Positions 16,963-24,746 of a DNA stretch of 52,014 nucleotides are shown piece by piece (positions within the stretch are counted from its first letter, which is position 1; the number at the start of each line of letters is the position of its first letter). The notes under the pieces were generated by a model, which searched no databases, was not told where the DNA came from, and saw nothing but the letters and a program-made list of their open reading frames with translations. The stretch spans positions 1 through 52,014 of the forward strand of contig CAVAJF010000030.1 in assembly GCA_963588905.1 (NCBI GenBank), in the 5' to 3' direction. Source of the stretch: Butyricicoccus_A sp963588905. Its GTDB lineage: Bacteria; Bacillota; Clostridia; Oscillospirales; Butyricicoccaceae. The translations under genes were made by a program, and so were the position numbers.

Positions 16963-17442
16963 TTAATGATGATGGTTGTTGATAGATGAGGACAGTGCCT
17001 TGTCAAAATCAAACTGAATCTGTATTTTTTCAACAGAAACCCCATGAATATGGCTCAATTTTTCCATCATTGGTTCGTGATACGGAATATAGAATGTAAA
17101 ATCGTCTTCTCCACGAAACATCGTCGTGTGGGTGTTGCCCACTTCATAGCACAGCTTTGCAATCTGTTTGGGATGGTCTTCTCGCACCTTGGCGCGAATA
17201 GCATCGCAGGCCGGAATATTGACAGCAACGATAGTGGTCTCATCGGTATAAATGACATCATCCTGACGCAAACCACGCGTTAAAATCGAGTCGTCCATTC
17301 GGATGCCGATTTCTCTTCCGTCTGTGGTCGTCAGTCTGTGAATTTTCTTAAACGCATCATGCCACGGGATGTCTACCGTCACAATTTCTTTTCCAGCAGT
17401 ATCCATATCCTGTAGCTTTCCTAAAATATGTTCACACAACAT
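16963..17442 (-). CDS. ureE: Urease nickel metallochaperone UreE
   Basis: A 159-residue UreE that binds nickel and passes it to UreG. The peptide-binding-like N-terminal domain (HRLTTTDGREIGIRMD, LRQDDVIYTDE) is followed by the metal-binding domain with GNTHTTMFRGEDDFTFYIPYHEPM, whose GN-H histidine is the conserved dimer-interface ligand. The tail ends in a short NNHHH histidine run, much shorter than the long His tails of some enterobacterial proteins. It follows a hairpin-containing 82-bp gap after ureI. Confidence 0.94.
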   Translation of the reverse strand: MLCEHILGKLQDMDTAGKEIVTVDIPWHDAFKKIHRLTTTDGREIGIRMDDSILTRGLRQDDVIYTDETTIVAVNIPACDAIRAKVREDHPKQIAKLCYEVGNTHTTMFRGEDDFTFYIPYHEPMMEKLSHIHGVSVEKIQIQFDFDKALSSSINNHHH

Positions 17443-17477
17443 AAAAACTCAATTCCTCACTCTGAATCTAAGATACG

Positions 17478-17513
17478 GCGGCAGTTCGCTGTTATCATTC
17501 AGCGAACTGCCGC
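17478..17513 (-). other. Perfect intra-operon hairpin between ureI and ureE
   Basis: A 14-bp perfect stem (17478-17491 with 17500-17513) with an 8-nt loop and no T run on the minus strand. It sits between the structural/channel genes and the accessory genes. It could protect or partially terminate the message so that ureABC-ureI is expressed more than ureEFGD (inference). Confidence 0.7.
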
Positions 17514-17524
17514 TCGCAGAATAT

Positions 17525-18040
17525 TTACCAGATCTGCAACAGCATCATAACGCCCGGAATCCAAGCGGTCACAACGCCTTCAAATACCTGCAGGCATGGC
17601 GTAAACTTTCCAAGCTTTTTGCCCATGATGTCCTCGACAAACGAGGTGCCCCACAGCACTGCCCACAGCCACCAGATGGCAGCCCAACGCCAATCCGCAG
17701 TAATGCCAAGAGCTGCGCTGCCTGTGACACCTTCAATGACGCCAAAAATCACTGCATTGACAGCGACAAATGTAGAGAACCAAGCAAACGGAATCGGACT
17801 TGCCTTTCCCTTGAGTCCCAGACCATTAAAGGCAACAAACAGATAGGTAAAGCAGAACAGCAGACCGGTTCCGGCTGCATAATAATTGCCCTGTACCAGA
17901 TTGACGAAATTGATAAACAGCGACAGACCGCCTGTGAAAATATTCATCACAGAAGCAGATTTGCTGTCAACATGGTACAGATTGCACATGCCGTTGTTAA
18001 TCAGCACGATACCAACAAATAACAGGCAAACGCCTAACAT
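17525..18040 (-). CDS. ureI: AmiS/UreI-family urea channel
   Basis: A 171-residue inner-membrane protein with six hydrophobic segments, in line with the AmiS/UreI family of proton-gated urea and amide channels. It opens with MLGVCLLFVGIVLINNGMCNLYHVDSKS-type helix 1 features, and contains a WWLWAVLWGTSFVEDIMGK segment near the end as in the family. It would admit urea for the cytosolic urease. It lies 36 bp after ureC in the same operon and is separated from ureE by a hairpin. Confidence 0.92.
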   Translation of the reverse strand: MLGVCLLFVGIVLINNGMCNLYHVDSKSASVMNIFTGGLSLFINFVNLVQGNYYAAGTGLLFCFTYLFVAFNGLGLKGKASPIPFAWFSTFVAVNAVIFGVIEGVTGSAALGITADWRWAAIWWLWAVLWGTSFVEDIMGKKLGKFTPCLQVFEGVVTAWIPGVMMLLQIW

Positions 18041-18076
18041 AATGGAATTCCTCCTACGTGAACGTAAACTTTTCGA

Positions 18077-19798
18077 TTAGAACAGGCTATATAACTGCGT
18101 CAACGGCAGCTTTTCTGCCGGCTTAGAAGTGATAGCCTCTCCATCTACCGTTACCTCATAGGTCTCTGGATCGACGGTCAGCTTCGGGGTGCGGTCGTTA
18201 AATACCATATCGCGCTTGGTGATCGTCCGGCAGCCAGAAACCGGCACAACCGTCTTTTCCAGGCCATATGCCGTCTTGACATCCGCATCCATCGCAGCCT
18301 TCGAGACAAAGGTCAGGCAAGATGCCATCTTTGCCTTGCCATGCGCTGCAAACATCGGCTGATACAGTACCGGCTGCGTGGTCGGGATAGAGGCATTGGC
18401 ATCACCCATCTTAGAAGCGATAATCATGCCGCCCTTGATAATCATGTCCGGTTTTGCGCCGAAGAACGCCGGATTCCACAAAACGAGATCGGCAAACTTG
18501 CCAGTTTCTACAGAGCCAACATACTGTGCGACACCGTGTGTTTTCGCCGGATTGATCGTATACTTGGAAATGTATCTCTTGACGCGGAAATTGTCGTTGC
18601 CGTGTCCCTCGTCCTCCGGCAGTGCGCCGCGCTCATCCTTCATCTTGGAAGCGGTCTGCCAAGTACGCGTGATGACTTCACCGACACGACCCATTGCCTG
18701 CGAGTCTGAGCTCATCATAGAAAATACGCCCATATCGTGCAGAACATCCTCCGCTGCAATAGTCTCCGGACGAATACGAGAGTCTGCAAAAGCAATATCT
18801 TCTGGAATATTCTTGTCCAGATGATGGCAAACCATCAGCATGTCCATGTGCTCATCCAGGGTATTGACGGTAAACGGCATGGTCGGGTTGGTAGAAGACG
18901 GCAGAACATTCGGTGCACCGGCTGCGCGAATGATGTCCGGTGCATGGCCGCCGCCTGCGCCCTCCGTGTGATAGGTATGAATGGTACGGCCTGCAATAGC
19001 ATCCAGGGTATCTTCCACACAGCCGCCCTCATTCAAGGTATCCGTATGAATGGCAACCTGCACGTCATATTCATCTGCTACATTGAGACAATGGTTAATG
19101 ACTGCCGGTGTTGCGCCCCAGTCCTCGTGAATCTTCAGACCCATCGCACCAGCCTTTATCTGCTCAATCAGCGGCTGCTCATCCGAGCAATTGCCCTTTC
19201 CAAGGAAACCAAGATTCATCGGATACTCGTCAGCTGCCTTTAACATCATCTTCAGATTCCAAGGACCCGGTGTGCATGTCGTTGCATTGGTGCCGTCAGC
19301 TGGGCCGGTGCCGCCGCCAATCATAGTTGTCACACCACTGTATAATGCACAATCAATCTGCTGCGGGGAAATAAAATGGATGTGCGTATCCAGACCACCG
19401 GCGGTGACAATCATGCCCTCACCTGCCAGTGCTTCGGTGGAAGCACCGACTGTCATTCCCGGTGTCACACCATCCATGGTATCCGGATTGCCTGCCTTGC
19501 CGATGCCGGCAATCTTGCCGTCTTTGATACCAATGTCTGCCTTTACAATGCCGGTGTAATCGACAATCAGAGCGTTGGTGATGACAAGATCCAGATCTCC
19601 GTCTTCACTGCGGCTCTTTACCGACTGACCCATGCCGTCACGCAGGGTTTTGCCGCCGCCGAATTTGCACTCATCGCCGTACTGTGTATAATCTTTTTCT
19701 ACTTCAATAACCAAGCTGGTATCTGCCAGACGAACCTTGTCTCCAACGGTTGGGCCGTACATCGCAGCATATTTGCTGCCGGAAATATTCACACTCAT
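18077..19798 (-). CDS. ureC: Urease subunit alpha (catalytic)
   Basis: A 573-residue catalytic subunit that hydrolyses urea to ammonia and carbamate at a dinuclear nickel site. All ligands are visible: HIH (His139, His141), the carbamylated Lys222 in GLKIHEDWG, His251 in HTDTLNEGG, His277 in HTYHTEGAGGGH, and Asp365 in SSDSQAMGR. The mobile flap Cys324-His325 (MVCHH) is intact. Length is normal and nothing suggests inactivation. It is third in the operon, 16 bp after ureB. Confidence 0.98.
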   Translation of the reverse strand: MSVNISGSKYAAMYGPTVGDKVRLADTSLVIEVEKDYTQYGDECKFGGGKTLRDGMGQSVKSRSEDGDLDLVITNALIVDYTGIVKADIGIKDGKIAGIGKAGNPDTMDGVTPGMTVGASTEALAGEGMIVTAGGLDTHIHFISPQQIDCALYSGVTTMIGGGTGPADGTNATTCTPGPWNLKMMLKAADEYPMNLGFLGKGNCSDEQPLIEQIKAGAMGLKIHEDWGATPAVINHCLNVADEYDVQVAIHTDTLNEGGCVEDTLDAIAGRTIHTYHTEGAGGGHAPDIIRAAGAPNVLPSSTNPTMPFTVNTLDEHMDMLMVCHHLDKNIPEDIAFADSRIRPETIAAEDVLHDMGVFSMMSSDSQAMGRVGEVITRTWQTASKMKDERGALPEDEGHGNDNFRVKRYISKYTINPAKTHGVAQYVGSVETGKFADLVLWNPAFFGAKPDMIIKGGMIIASKMGDANASIPTTQPVLYQPMFAAHGKAKMASCLTFVSKAAMDADVKTAYGLEKTVVPVSGCRTITKRDMVFNDRTPKLTVDPETYEVTVDGEAITSKPAEKLPLTQLYSLF

Positions 19799-19814
19799 GG
19801 TTGTTCGTTCCTCC

Positions 19815-20174
19815 TTAAATAAAGCCCTTTAACTTCGCTGTTTCCAAAGAAGCTGCCTTTGTTGCCTCGCTGACCTGTGCACAGGACAAATCATTCAGGC
19901 CAAATACACGCTGACGACCGCCCATTTCCGTCAGCTGCACTTCTTTTTCCTCGCCCGGCTCAAAACGAACCGCTGTACCGGACGGGATGTCCAGATGGTA
20001 GCCATATGCAGCAGCACGATCAAAAGACAGGCATTTATTGACCTCAAAAAAATGATAGTGCGAACCGACCTGTACCGGTCGATCGCCGGTATTGGCAACA
20101 ACCAGTGTTACCGTCGATTTTCCTTCATTCAGCGTGATTTCACGATCCAACGGCATAATTTCGCCAATTTTCAT
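19815..20174 (-). CDS. ureB: Urease subunit beta
   Basis: A 119-residue structural beta subunit of the urease trimer. Family marks are GEIMPLDREITLNEG at the start, NTGDRPVQVGSHYHFFEVN in the centre, and GYHLDIPSGTAVRFEPGEEKEVQL. It is encoded separately from ureA and ureC, the usual bacterial three-gene arrangement. It lies 14 bp after ureA. Confidence 0.97.
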   Translation of the reverse strand: MKIGEIMPLDREITLNEGKSTVTLVVANTGDRPVQVGSHYHFFEVNKCLSFDRAAAYGYHLDIPSGTAVRFEPGEEKEVQLTEMGGRQRVFGLNDLSCAQVSEATKAASLETAKLKGFI

Positions 20175-20188
20175 GATATGTAGCCTCC

Positions 20189-20491
20189 TTATTGAATCGG
20201 GTTGTGAACGGTTACCAGCTTTGTGCCATCCGGAAAAGTCGCTTCGACCTGAACCTCTCCGATCATGTCAGCGACACCATCCATGACATCAGCCTTCGAC
20301 AAAATCTTTGTGCCGAGCTGCATCAGCTCAACAACGGTCTTGCCGTCTCTTGCCAATTCCAGCAGTTCCGAGCTGATATAAGCCAATGCCTCTACATAGT
20401 TCAGCTTCAATCCGCGCTCCTTGCGCTCTTTGGCAAGATTGCCTGCCATATGCAGCATGAGCTTTTCCTGTTCCTTTGGATTCAGACGCAT
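20189..20491 (-). CDS. ureA: Urease subunit gamma
   Basis: A 100-residue gamma subunit, the normal length when started at ATG 20491 behind AGAGGAGC. The frame extends upstream without family sequence, so that part is left out. It shows RLNPKEQEKLMLHMAGNLA, LNYVEALAYISSELLE and EVQVEATFPDGTKLVTVHNPI. It is first in the urease operon. The promoter region 100 bp upstream carries a C5/G5 dyad like the one at the nickel-uptake operon. Confidence 0.97.
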   Translation of the reverse strand: MRLNPKEQEKLMLHMAGNLAKERKERGLKLNYVEALAYISSELLELARDGKTVVELMQLGTKILSKADVMDGVADMIGEVQVEATFPDGTKLVTVHNPIQ

Positions 20492-20591
20492 AGTAGTGCT
20501 CCTCTCTAGTCCATTTGTCAGGGGAAATACAAATATTTCCAAAAACAAAAAGACAACGCCGCTATACAATCATGACGTCATTGTCTTCCTA

Positions 20592-20621
20592 TCTGTAATC
20601 CCCCGGTGGGGGTATTTTCAA
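20592..20621 (-). promoter_or_regulatory. Candidate urease promoter containing a C5/G5 operator
   Basis: On the minus strand TTGAAA (20621-20616) and a weak TACAGA (20597-20592) are separated by exactly the 18-bp dyad at 20598-20615 (C5, GGT, G5, flanked by AT). CsoR/RcnR-family repressors bind dyads built on G/C runs, and the encoded repressor lies just beyond. The -10 box matches only half of the consensus, so the operator is better supported than the promoter. Confidence 0.6.
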
Positions 20622-20695
20622 ATATGAGTATAGAAAAATAATTGCTACTTGTCAATCGACTAAAAGTTGTAATTATCTACTTCTTTTTCAGTATA

Positions 20696-21028
20696 TTATT
20701 TGACAAACTGGTCGATAGCGCGCTCTAGGTCTTGAATTGCCTTTTGATCTCCCTGCTCTACGGCATCAACAATACAGTGCTCAATATGATCTTTCAATAT
20801 CACCTTTCCGGTACTATTGAGCGCAGCGCGAACGGCTGCAAGCTGAATTAAGACCTCCGAGCAGTCTCTGCCATCCTCCACCATTTGTTTGACAGACTGT
20901 AAATGCCCAATTGCGCGAGAAAGACGGTTTAATACGGCTTTTGTATTGGCATGTGTGTGTCCATGCGCACCGCTGTGATCGTGCGGAATACCGTTTGCGT
21001 GCAGATGGTCATGTTCTTTTGGATCCAT
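20696..21028 (-). CDS. CsoR/RcnR-family metal-sensing repressor, InrS-like nickel sensor
   Basis: A 110-residue all-helical DUF156 repressor. The C-H-C fingerprint is Cys56, His81 and Cys85 (spacing 25 and 29). A histidine at position 24 lies 32 residues before Cys56, exactly the H-C-H-C spacing I recall for the nickel sensor InrS; the His-rich N terminus (ten histidines before residue 27) adds to this. I start at ATG 21028 behind GGAGGG. It lies between the urease and nickel-import operons, and both carry C5/G5 dyads, so it probably derepresses or adjusts them according to nickel. Copper sensing (true CsoR) is the alternative, but context argues for nickel. Confidence 0.85.
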   Translation of the reverse strand: MDPKEHDHLHANGIPHDHSGAHGHTHANTKAVLNRLSRAIGHLQSVKQMVEDGRDCSEVLIQLAAVRAALNSTGKVILKDHIEHCIVDAVEQGDQKAIQDLERAIDQFVK

Positions 21029-21061
21029 GCGCTGTCCCTCCATATATGATTTCTTTTCCTG

Positions 21062-21091
21062 AGTATAGCATATCTGACAGCTTTGATGCAA
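21062..21091 (-). promoter_or_regulatory. Promoter of the nickel-sensor gene
   Basis: On the minus strand: TTGCAT (21091-21086), 18-bp spacer, TATACT (21067-21062), 34 bp before the start codon. It lies next to the operator at 21109, which allows autoregulation. Confidence 0.65.
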
Positions 21092-21108
21092 GTTCCCAGT
21101 GCTCCGAT

Positions 21109-21120
21109 CCCCCATGGGGG
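21109..21120. promoter_or_regulatory. C5-AT-G5 operator dyad between sensor and nickel importer
   Basis: A perfect 12-bp palindrome of five C, AT and five G. It resembles the dyad in the urease promoter region and abuts the -35 box of the nickel-import promoter. It is the likely binding site of the InrS-like repressor. Confidence 0.7.
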
Positions 21121-21121
21121 C

Positions 21122-21150
21122 TTGCGGCGCACGAAACGAGATGATATAGT
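21122..21150 (+). promoter_or_regulatory. Promoter of the nickel importer operon
   Basis: TTGCGG (21122-21127), 17-bp spacer, TATAGT (21145-21150), 55 bp before the nikM start. The operator dyad ends 1 bp upstream of the -35 box, so a bound repressor would block polymerase. Confidence 0.75.
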
Positions 21151-21204
21151 AATACAAAAATGAAAGTTTACATGCACAATAATGCAAAAGGAGGACTTTT
21201 TTTC

Positions 21205-22203
21205 ATGCATATGGCAGACGCCTTAATTTCTCCGGCTGTCGCGGGCACCATGTATGTATGCTCTGCTGCCGCCGCTGGATATTCCATCAAAAAGGTACGA
21301 ATGGACACAGACACGAAAAAAATTCCTGTCATGGGAATTATGGGAGCCTTTGTTTTCGCGGCACAGATGATTAACTTTACCATCCCTGGCACTGGCTCCA
21401 GCGGTCATCTGTGCGGCGGTATGCTGCTGTCAGCTCTTCTCGGCCCGTGTGCCGGATTTTTGACCATGATCGGCGTATTGTTGATTCAGTGCTTGTTATT
21501 CGCAGATGGTGGATTACTGGCTCTTGGATGCAATGTGTGGAATATGGCATTTTACGGCTGTTTTATCGGCGCGTTGCTCATTTGGCGTCCGATGATGAAG
21601 CACGGCATGTCGAAAAAACGTATTATTATTTCTTCTATTTTGGGATGTGTTCTGACACTGCAGCTCGGCGCGTTCAGTGTTTCATTGGAGACGCTGGCTT
21701 CCGGTATTACAGAGCTTCCGTTTCTGGCATTTGTGGCAACGATGCAGCCGATTCATTTAGCCATTGGTCTGGTAGAAGGCTGCATTACTGCCGCTGTTCT
21801 GGTATTCGTCTATGAAGCGCGTCCGGAGCTGTTGTATACAGGAGAACAGGTCAACACGAAAGAAAATGTGTTCAGTTTCAAAAAAACGCTGGCAATTTTG
21901 GCCGCAGCAGCTGTGGCCATTGGTGGCATTCTCTCCCTGTTTGCCTCCTCCCATCCAGATGGGTTGGAGTGGTCCATCGAACGGTTGACCGGTTCGACAG
22001 AGCTTTCCGCATCCGGTGGGATTTATCGAATCACAGATGCCATTCAGCAGGCAACCTCTATTCTGCCGGATTATGCATTCAGCAATTCAGATTCCGTCTT
22101 TGGCACAACGTTTTCCGGTATATTTGGCGGCATTGTTGTCATCGTGCTGTGTGTGCTTGCGTGCCGGTTGTTTAAATTCTTCTCTCGGAAAAAATCATCA
22201 TGA
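21205..22203 (+). CDS. nikM: ECF nickel transporter substrate-specific component, NikM-NikN fusion
   Basis: A 332-residue membrane protein started at ATG 21205 behind AAAAGGAGGA. The mature N terminus Met-His-Met supplies the metal site of CbiM/NikM proteins (N-terminal amine, His2). MINFTIPGTGSSGHLCGG and LALGCNVWNM are family motifs. After residue 230 a PDGLE-type domain follows (HPDGLEWSIE, then PDYAF and a final helix), so the NikN/PDGLE component is fused in. A Cys replaces the usual glycine in GHLCGG. It is specific for nickel rather than cobalt by context: urease next door and no cobalamin genes. Confidence 0.92.
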   Translation: MHMADALISPAVAGTMYVCSAAAAGYSIKKVRMDTDTKKIPVMGIMGAFVFAAQMINFTIPGTGSSGHLCGGMLLSALLGPCAGFLTMIGVLLIQCLLFADGGLLALGCNVWNMAFYGCFIGALLIWRPMMKHGMSKKRIIISSILGCVLTLQLGAFSVSLETLASGITELPFLAFVATMQPIHLAIGLVEGCITAAVLVFVYEARPELLYTGEQVNTKENVFSFKKTLAILAAAAVAIGGILSLFASSHPDGLEWSIERLTGSTELSASGGIYRITDAIQQATSILPDYAFSNSDSVFGTTFSGIFGGIVVIVLCVLACRLFKFFSRKKSS

Positions 22204-23012
22204 ATCATATTGAATCTGCTATTTATGAGATCCATACCATGGATTCTCTGGCATCGAGAAATCAGTGGGTGAATCGACTTCACCCACTGATTAAATTTTT
22301 TATCACGATCGTGTATATTGCACTCGTCGTATCCTTTTCTAAATATGACGTAATCGGAATTGCCGGCATGGTCATGTATCCGCTGGTTCTATTTCAGCTG
22401 GCGGATCTTTCCTTTCGTGCCTGCGTCAAACGGCTGCGTATTGTCTTGCCGCTCGTGTGCTGTGTTGGCATATTTAATCCGCTGCTCGATCATACAACTG
22501 TGCAAGTTGGCGGTATGCTCATGAGTGCAGGCATCTTGTCCATGTGCACGCTGATTATGAAGGGCGTGTTCAGTGTTCTTGCATCGTATCTTCTTATCGC
22601 CACGACATCTATCGAAGACATCTGTTATGCCCTGAGACTGCTGCATGTACCCAAGTTGTTGGTCACACAGATTCTTCTCACCTATCGGTATGTGACAGTT
22701 TTACTTGGAGAAGTCAACCGCATGACACAGGCATACAGCCTGCGGGCACCAAGGCAAAAAGGTGTGCATTTCAAGGTGTGGGGTTCTCTGACAGGACAAT
22801 TGCTGCTGCGCAGCATTGATCGCGCCAATGATGTATATGAAAGTATGCTCTTGCGCGGTTATCAGGGAGAATTTGCGTATCTCGGTCAAGAGCATCACAT
22901 GCGCGCAAATGATTTACTATACTTGCTTGTCTGGCTGGTGCTGTTGATCTGCTTTCGTTGTTTTCCGATATTTGTGCTGGTTGGTCAGTTTATGGGAGGT
23001 ATTTTTTCGTGA
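22200..23012 (+). CDS. nikQ: ECF transporter transmembrane component NikQ/CbiQ
   Basis: A 270-residue T component that couples ATP hydrolysis to nickel uptake. It starts 4 bp inside the nikM end. Hydrophobic helices flank the cytosolic coupling segments with TSIEDICYALRLLHVPK and the MTQAYSLRAPR motif, then the SIDRANDVYESMLLRGYQGEF motif typical of CbiQ. Length and motifs are normal. Confidence 0.93.
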   Translation: MNHIESAIYEIHTMDSLASRNQWVNRLHPLIKFFITIVYIALVVSFSKYDVIGIAGMVMYPLVLFQLADLSFRACVKRLRIVLPLVCCVGIFNPLLDHTTVQVGGMLMSAGILSMCTLIMKGVFSVLASYLLIATTSIEDICYALRLLHVPKLLVTQILLTYRYVTVLLGEVNRMTQAYSLRAPRQKGVHFKVWGSLTGQLLLRSIDRANDVYESMLLRGYQGEFAYLGQEHHMRANDLLYLLVWLVLLICFRCFPIFVLVGQFMGGIFS

Positions 23013-23749
23013 AGAAAACACAAATTACCGTAGAACATGTCTCGTTTCGCTACGAAAAGCAACTAGATATTTTACAGGATATTACTTTTTCTGCTCATGC
23101 ATCAGAGTCCATTGGTCTCATCGGTGCAAACGGTGTCGGAAAGTCTACCCTGCTCAAGCTGCTCGTGGGCTTAAATTTGCCGACACAGGGCAGTATTTTC
23201 ATTGATACACTTCCTGTGCAGCCGAAATATTTTCCGGCTATCCGCGAAAAAATCGGGTATGTATTTCAAGACTCAGACAGCCAGTTGTTCATGTCTACGG
23301 CATATGAAGATATTGCTTTTGCGCCGCGCAATTACGGATTGCCAAAGGAAGAAATTGACGCGCGTGTGAATCACGCCTTAGATGCAATTGGGATTCAGCA
23401 TCTGCGAGATAAACAGATTTATAAAATGTCTGGCGGAGAGAAAAAGCTGGTATCTATCGCAACGATTCTCTCTATGACGCCGGACGTCATTTTAATGGAT
23501 GAGCCGTCTATCGCGTTGGATCCGCGCAATCGGAGACGATTGATTCAGCTGTTAAACTCGTTTTCACAGATAAAAGTCATTGCTTCTCATGATTTGGATA
23601 TGATTTTAGAAACCTGCGAGCGAACGATTCTATTGTCCAATGGAAAAATCGTATGCGATGGCTCGACCAAGGAAATTTTAACCAATCAGAAATTATTGGA
23701 AGAAAATGGACTGGAGCTGCCGTTTTGCTTGCAAGGCGTACCGAAATAA
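23009..23749 (+). CDS. nikO: ECF transporter ATPase NikO/CbiO
   Basis: A 246-residue ABC ATPase for the nickel importer. Walker A GANGVGKST, a Q-loop in GYVFQDSDSQLF, signature KMSGGEKKLVSIA, Walker B VILMDEPS and the ASHD switch histidine are intact. I start at GTG 23009, which overlaps the nikQ stop codon and has GGGAGG upstream. The upstream in-frame stretch is the end of nikQ in another frame. It is last of the three import genes. Confidence 0.94.
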   Translation: MKKTQITVEHVSFRYEKQLDILQDITFSAHASESIGLIGANGVGKSTLLKLLVGLNLPTQGSIFIDTLPVQPKYFPAIREKIGYVFQDSDSQLFMSTAYEDIAFAPRNYGLPKEEIDARVNHALDAIGIQHLRDKQIYKMSGGEKKLVSIATILSMTPDVILMDEPSIALDPRNRRRLIQLLNSFSQIKVIASHDLDMILETCERTILLSNGKIVCDGSTKEILTNQKLLEENGLELPFCLQGVPK

Positions 23750-23761
23750 AACAAATTGATG

Positions 23762-23790
23762 TTAACAATCAACTCCTGTTGTGCTATGAT
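23762..23790 (+). promoter_or_regulatory. Promoter of the MoxR/VWA pair
   Basis: TTAACA (23762-23767), 17-bp spacer, TATGAT (23785-23790), 35 bp before the start codon. No terminator separates it from nikO, so the pair may have both its own promoter and read-through from the nickel operon. Confidence 0.7.
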
Positions 23791-23825
23791 AAAAGTATTC
23801 AGAGAGGTTTGTGAGGTGTTGACAT

Positions 23826-24746
23826 ATGTCGAATCTATTTCAATTTCTTCAGCAAGAACAAATACAGCCTGAACTGCTCGATGCGGTACAGAAATATCGC
23901 GCTGCCCATCCGGTACAGGAATCTTTACAGCCGCGTATTCCTGTACCGCGTTTTCCATATTACGGAAAATCTATCTGGGAGCAAGCACTTGCCGCCTTGC
24001 TTTGCGGAGAAAATGTGCTGCTGGCCGGCGGCAAGGCAACGGGTAAAAATGTACTTGCCGAAAATTTGGCGGCGGTATTCGGCAGACCGGAATGGGACAT
24101 TTCTTTTCACATCAACATGGACGCCGCCTCACTGATTGGCACAGATACTTTTGCCGATGGAATGGTACAGTTTCGCCCTGGTCCCGTGTATTCTTGCGCG
24201 CAGCATGGTGGATTTGGCGTGCTGGATGAAATCAATATGGCGAAAAATGAAGCGTTGGCAGTCTTACATGCCGTATTGGATTTCCGGCGGGCAATGGATG
24301 TGCCGGGCTATGATCGCATTCCCTTGGCAGAAGAAACGCGATTCATTGCAACGATGAACTATGGATATTCTGGTACGAGAGAACTAAATGAAGCGCTCAC
24401 GTCGCGTTTTGTTGTTATTCAAATGCCTTCTATCACACAAATAGATTTGGAACGTCTATTGGCTGCGCAATTCCCTGATTTAGCGTCTAAATATGTGCAT
24501 CAATTTGCTTTATTGTTCTTAGATTTACAGAAAAAATGTGAAAACTCTGAGATTTCCACAAAAGCCTTGGATCTGCGCGGTATGTTAGATGCACTGCGCT
24601 TGATGCGATACGGCATTTCGGCCGGAGCTGCACTGGACATGGGCATTACCAATAAGGCCTTTGACAAATATGAACAGGATCTCATCCGCGATACCATTGC
24701 ATCGCGGATTCCCGCTAAACTGCATGTTTCGGAGATGTTTCGCTGA
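23826..24746 (+). CDS. MoxR-type AAA+ ATPase
   Basis: A 306-residue cytosolic AAA+ protein. The P-loop is GGKATGKN (68-75), with Asn instead of the usual Ser/Thr after Lys. Walker B is GVLDEIN (Asp134, Glu135), sensor 1 is ATMNYG (Asn178) and an arginine finger lies in LTSRF (Arg194). MoxR proteins, with VWA partners, act as chaperones for cofactor or metal insertion (NorQ/NorD, CbbQ/CbbO, cobalt chelatase-like). The VWA gene starts in its stop codon. Position beside nickel import and urease suggests a metal-related client, which is inference. The Asn at the P-loop may be a subfamily trait and needs alignment. Confidence 0.88.
   Translation: MSNLFQFLQQEQIQPELLDAVQKYRAAHPVQESLQPRIPVPRFPYYGKSIWEQALAALLCGENVLLAGGKATGKNVLAENLAAVFGRPEWDISFHINMDAASLIGTDTFADGMVQFRPGPVYSCAQHGGFGVLDEINMAKNEALAVLHAVLDFRRAMDVPGYDRIPLAEETRFIATMNYGYSGTRELNEALTSRFVVIQMPSITQIDLERLLAAQFPDLASKYVHQFALLFLDLQKKCENSEISTKALDLRGMLDALRLMRYGISAGAALDMGITNKAFDKYEQDLIRDTIASRIPAKLHVSEMFR

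Noticed and set aside
17369..18022. 217-residue plus-strand frame
   Set aside because: Antisense to ureI; composition is that of a complement of membrane helices.
20573..20580. TGACGTCA palindrome upstream of ureA
   Set aside because: An 8-bp palindrome alone is weak; no second copy at the nickel operon, unlike the C5/G5 dyads.
21160..21204. Upstream ATGs for nikM
   Set aside because: They precede the ribosome-binding site and would bury the Met-His N terminus that the family needs for metal binding.
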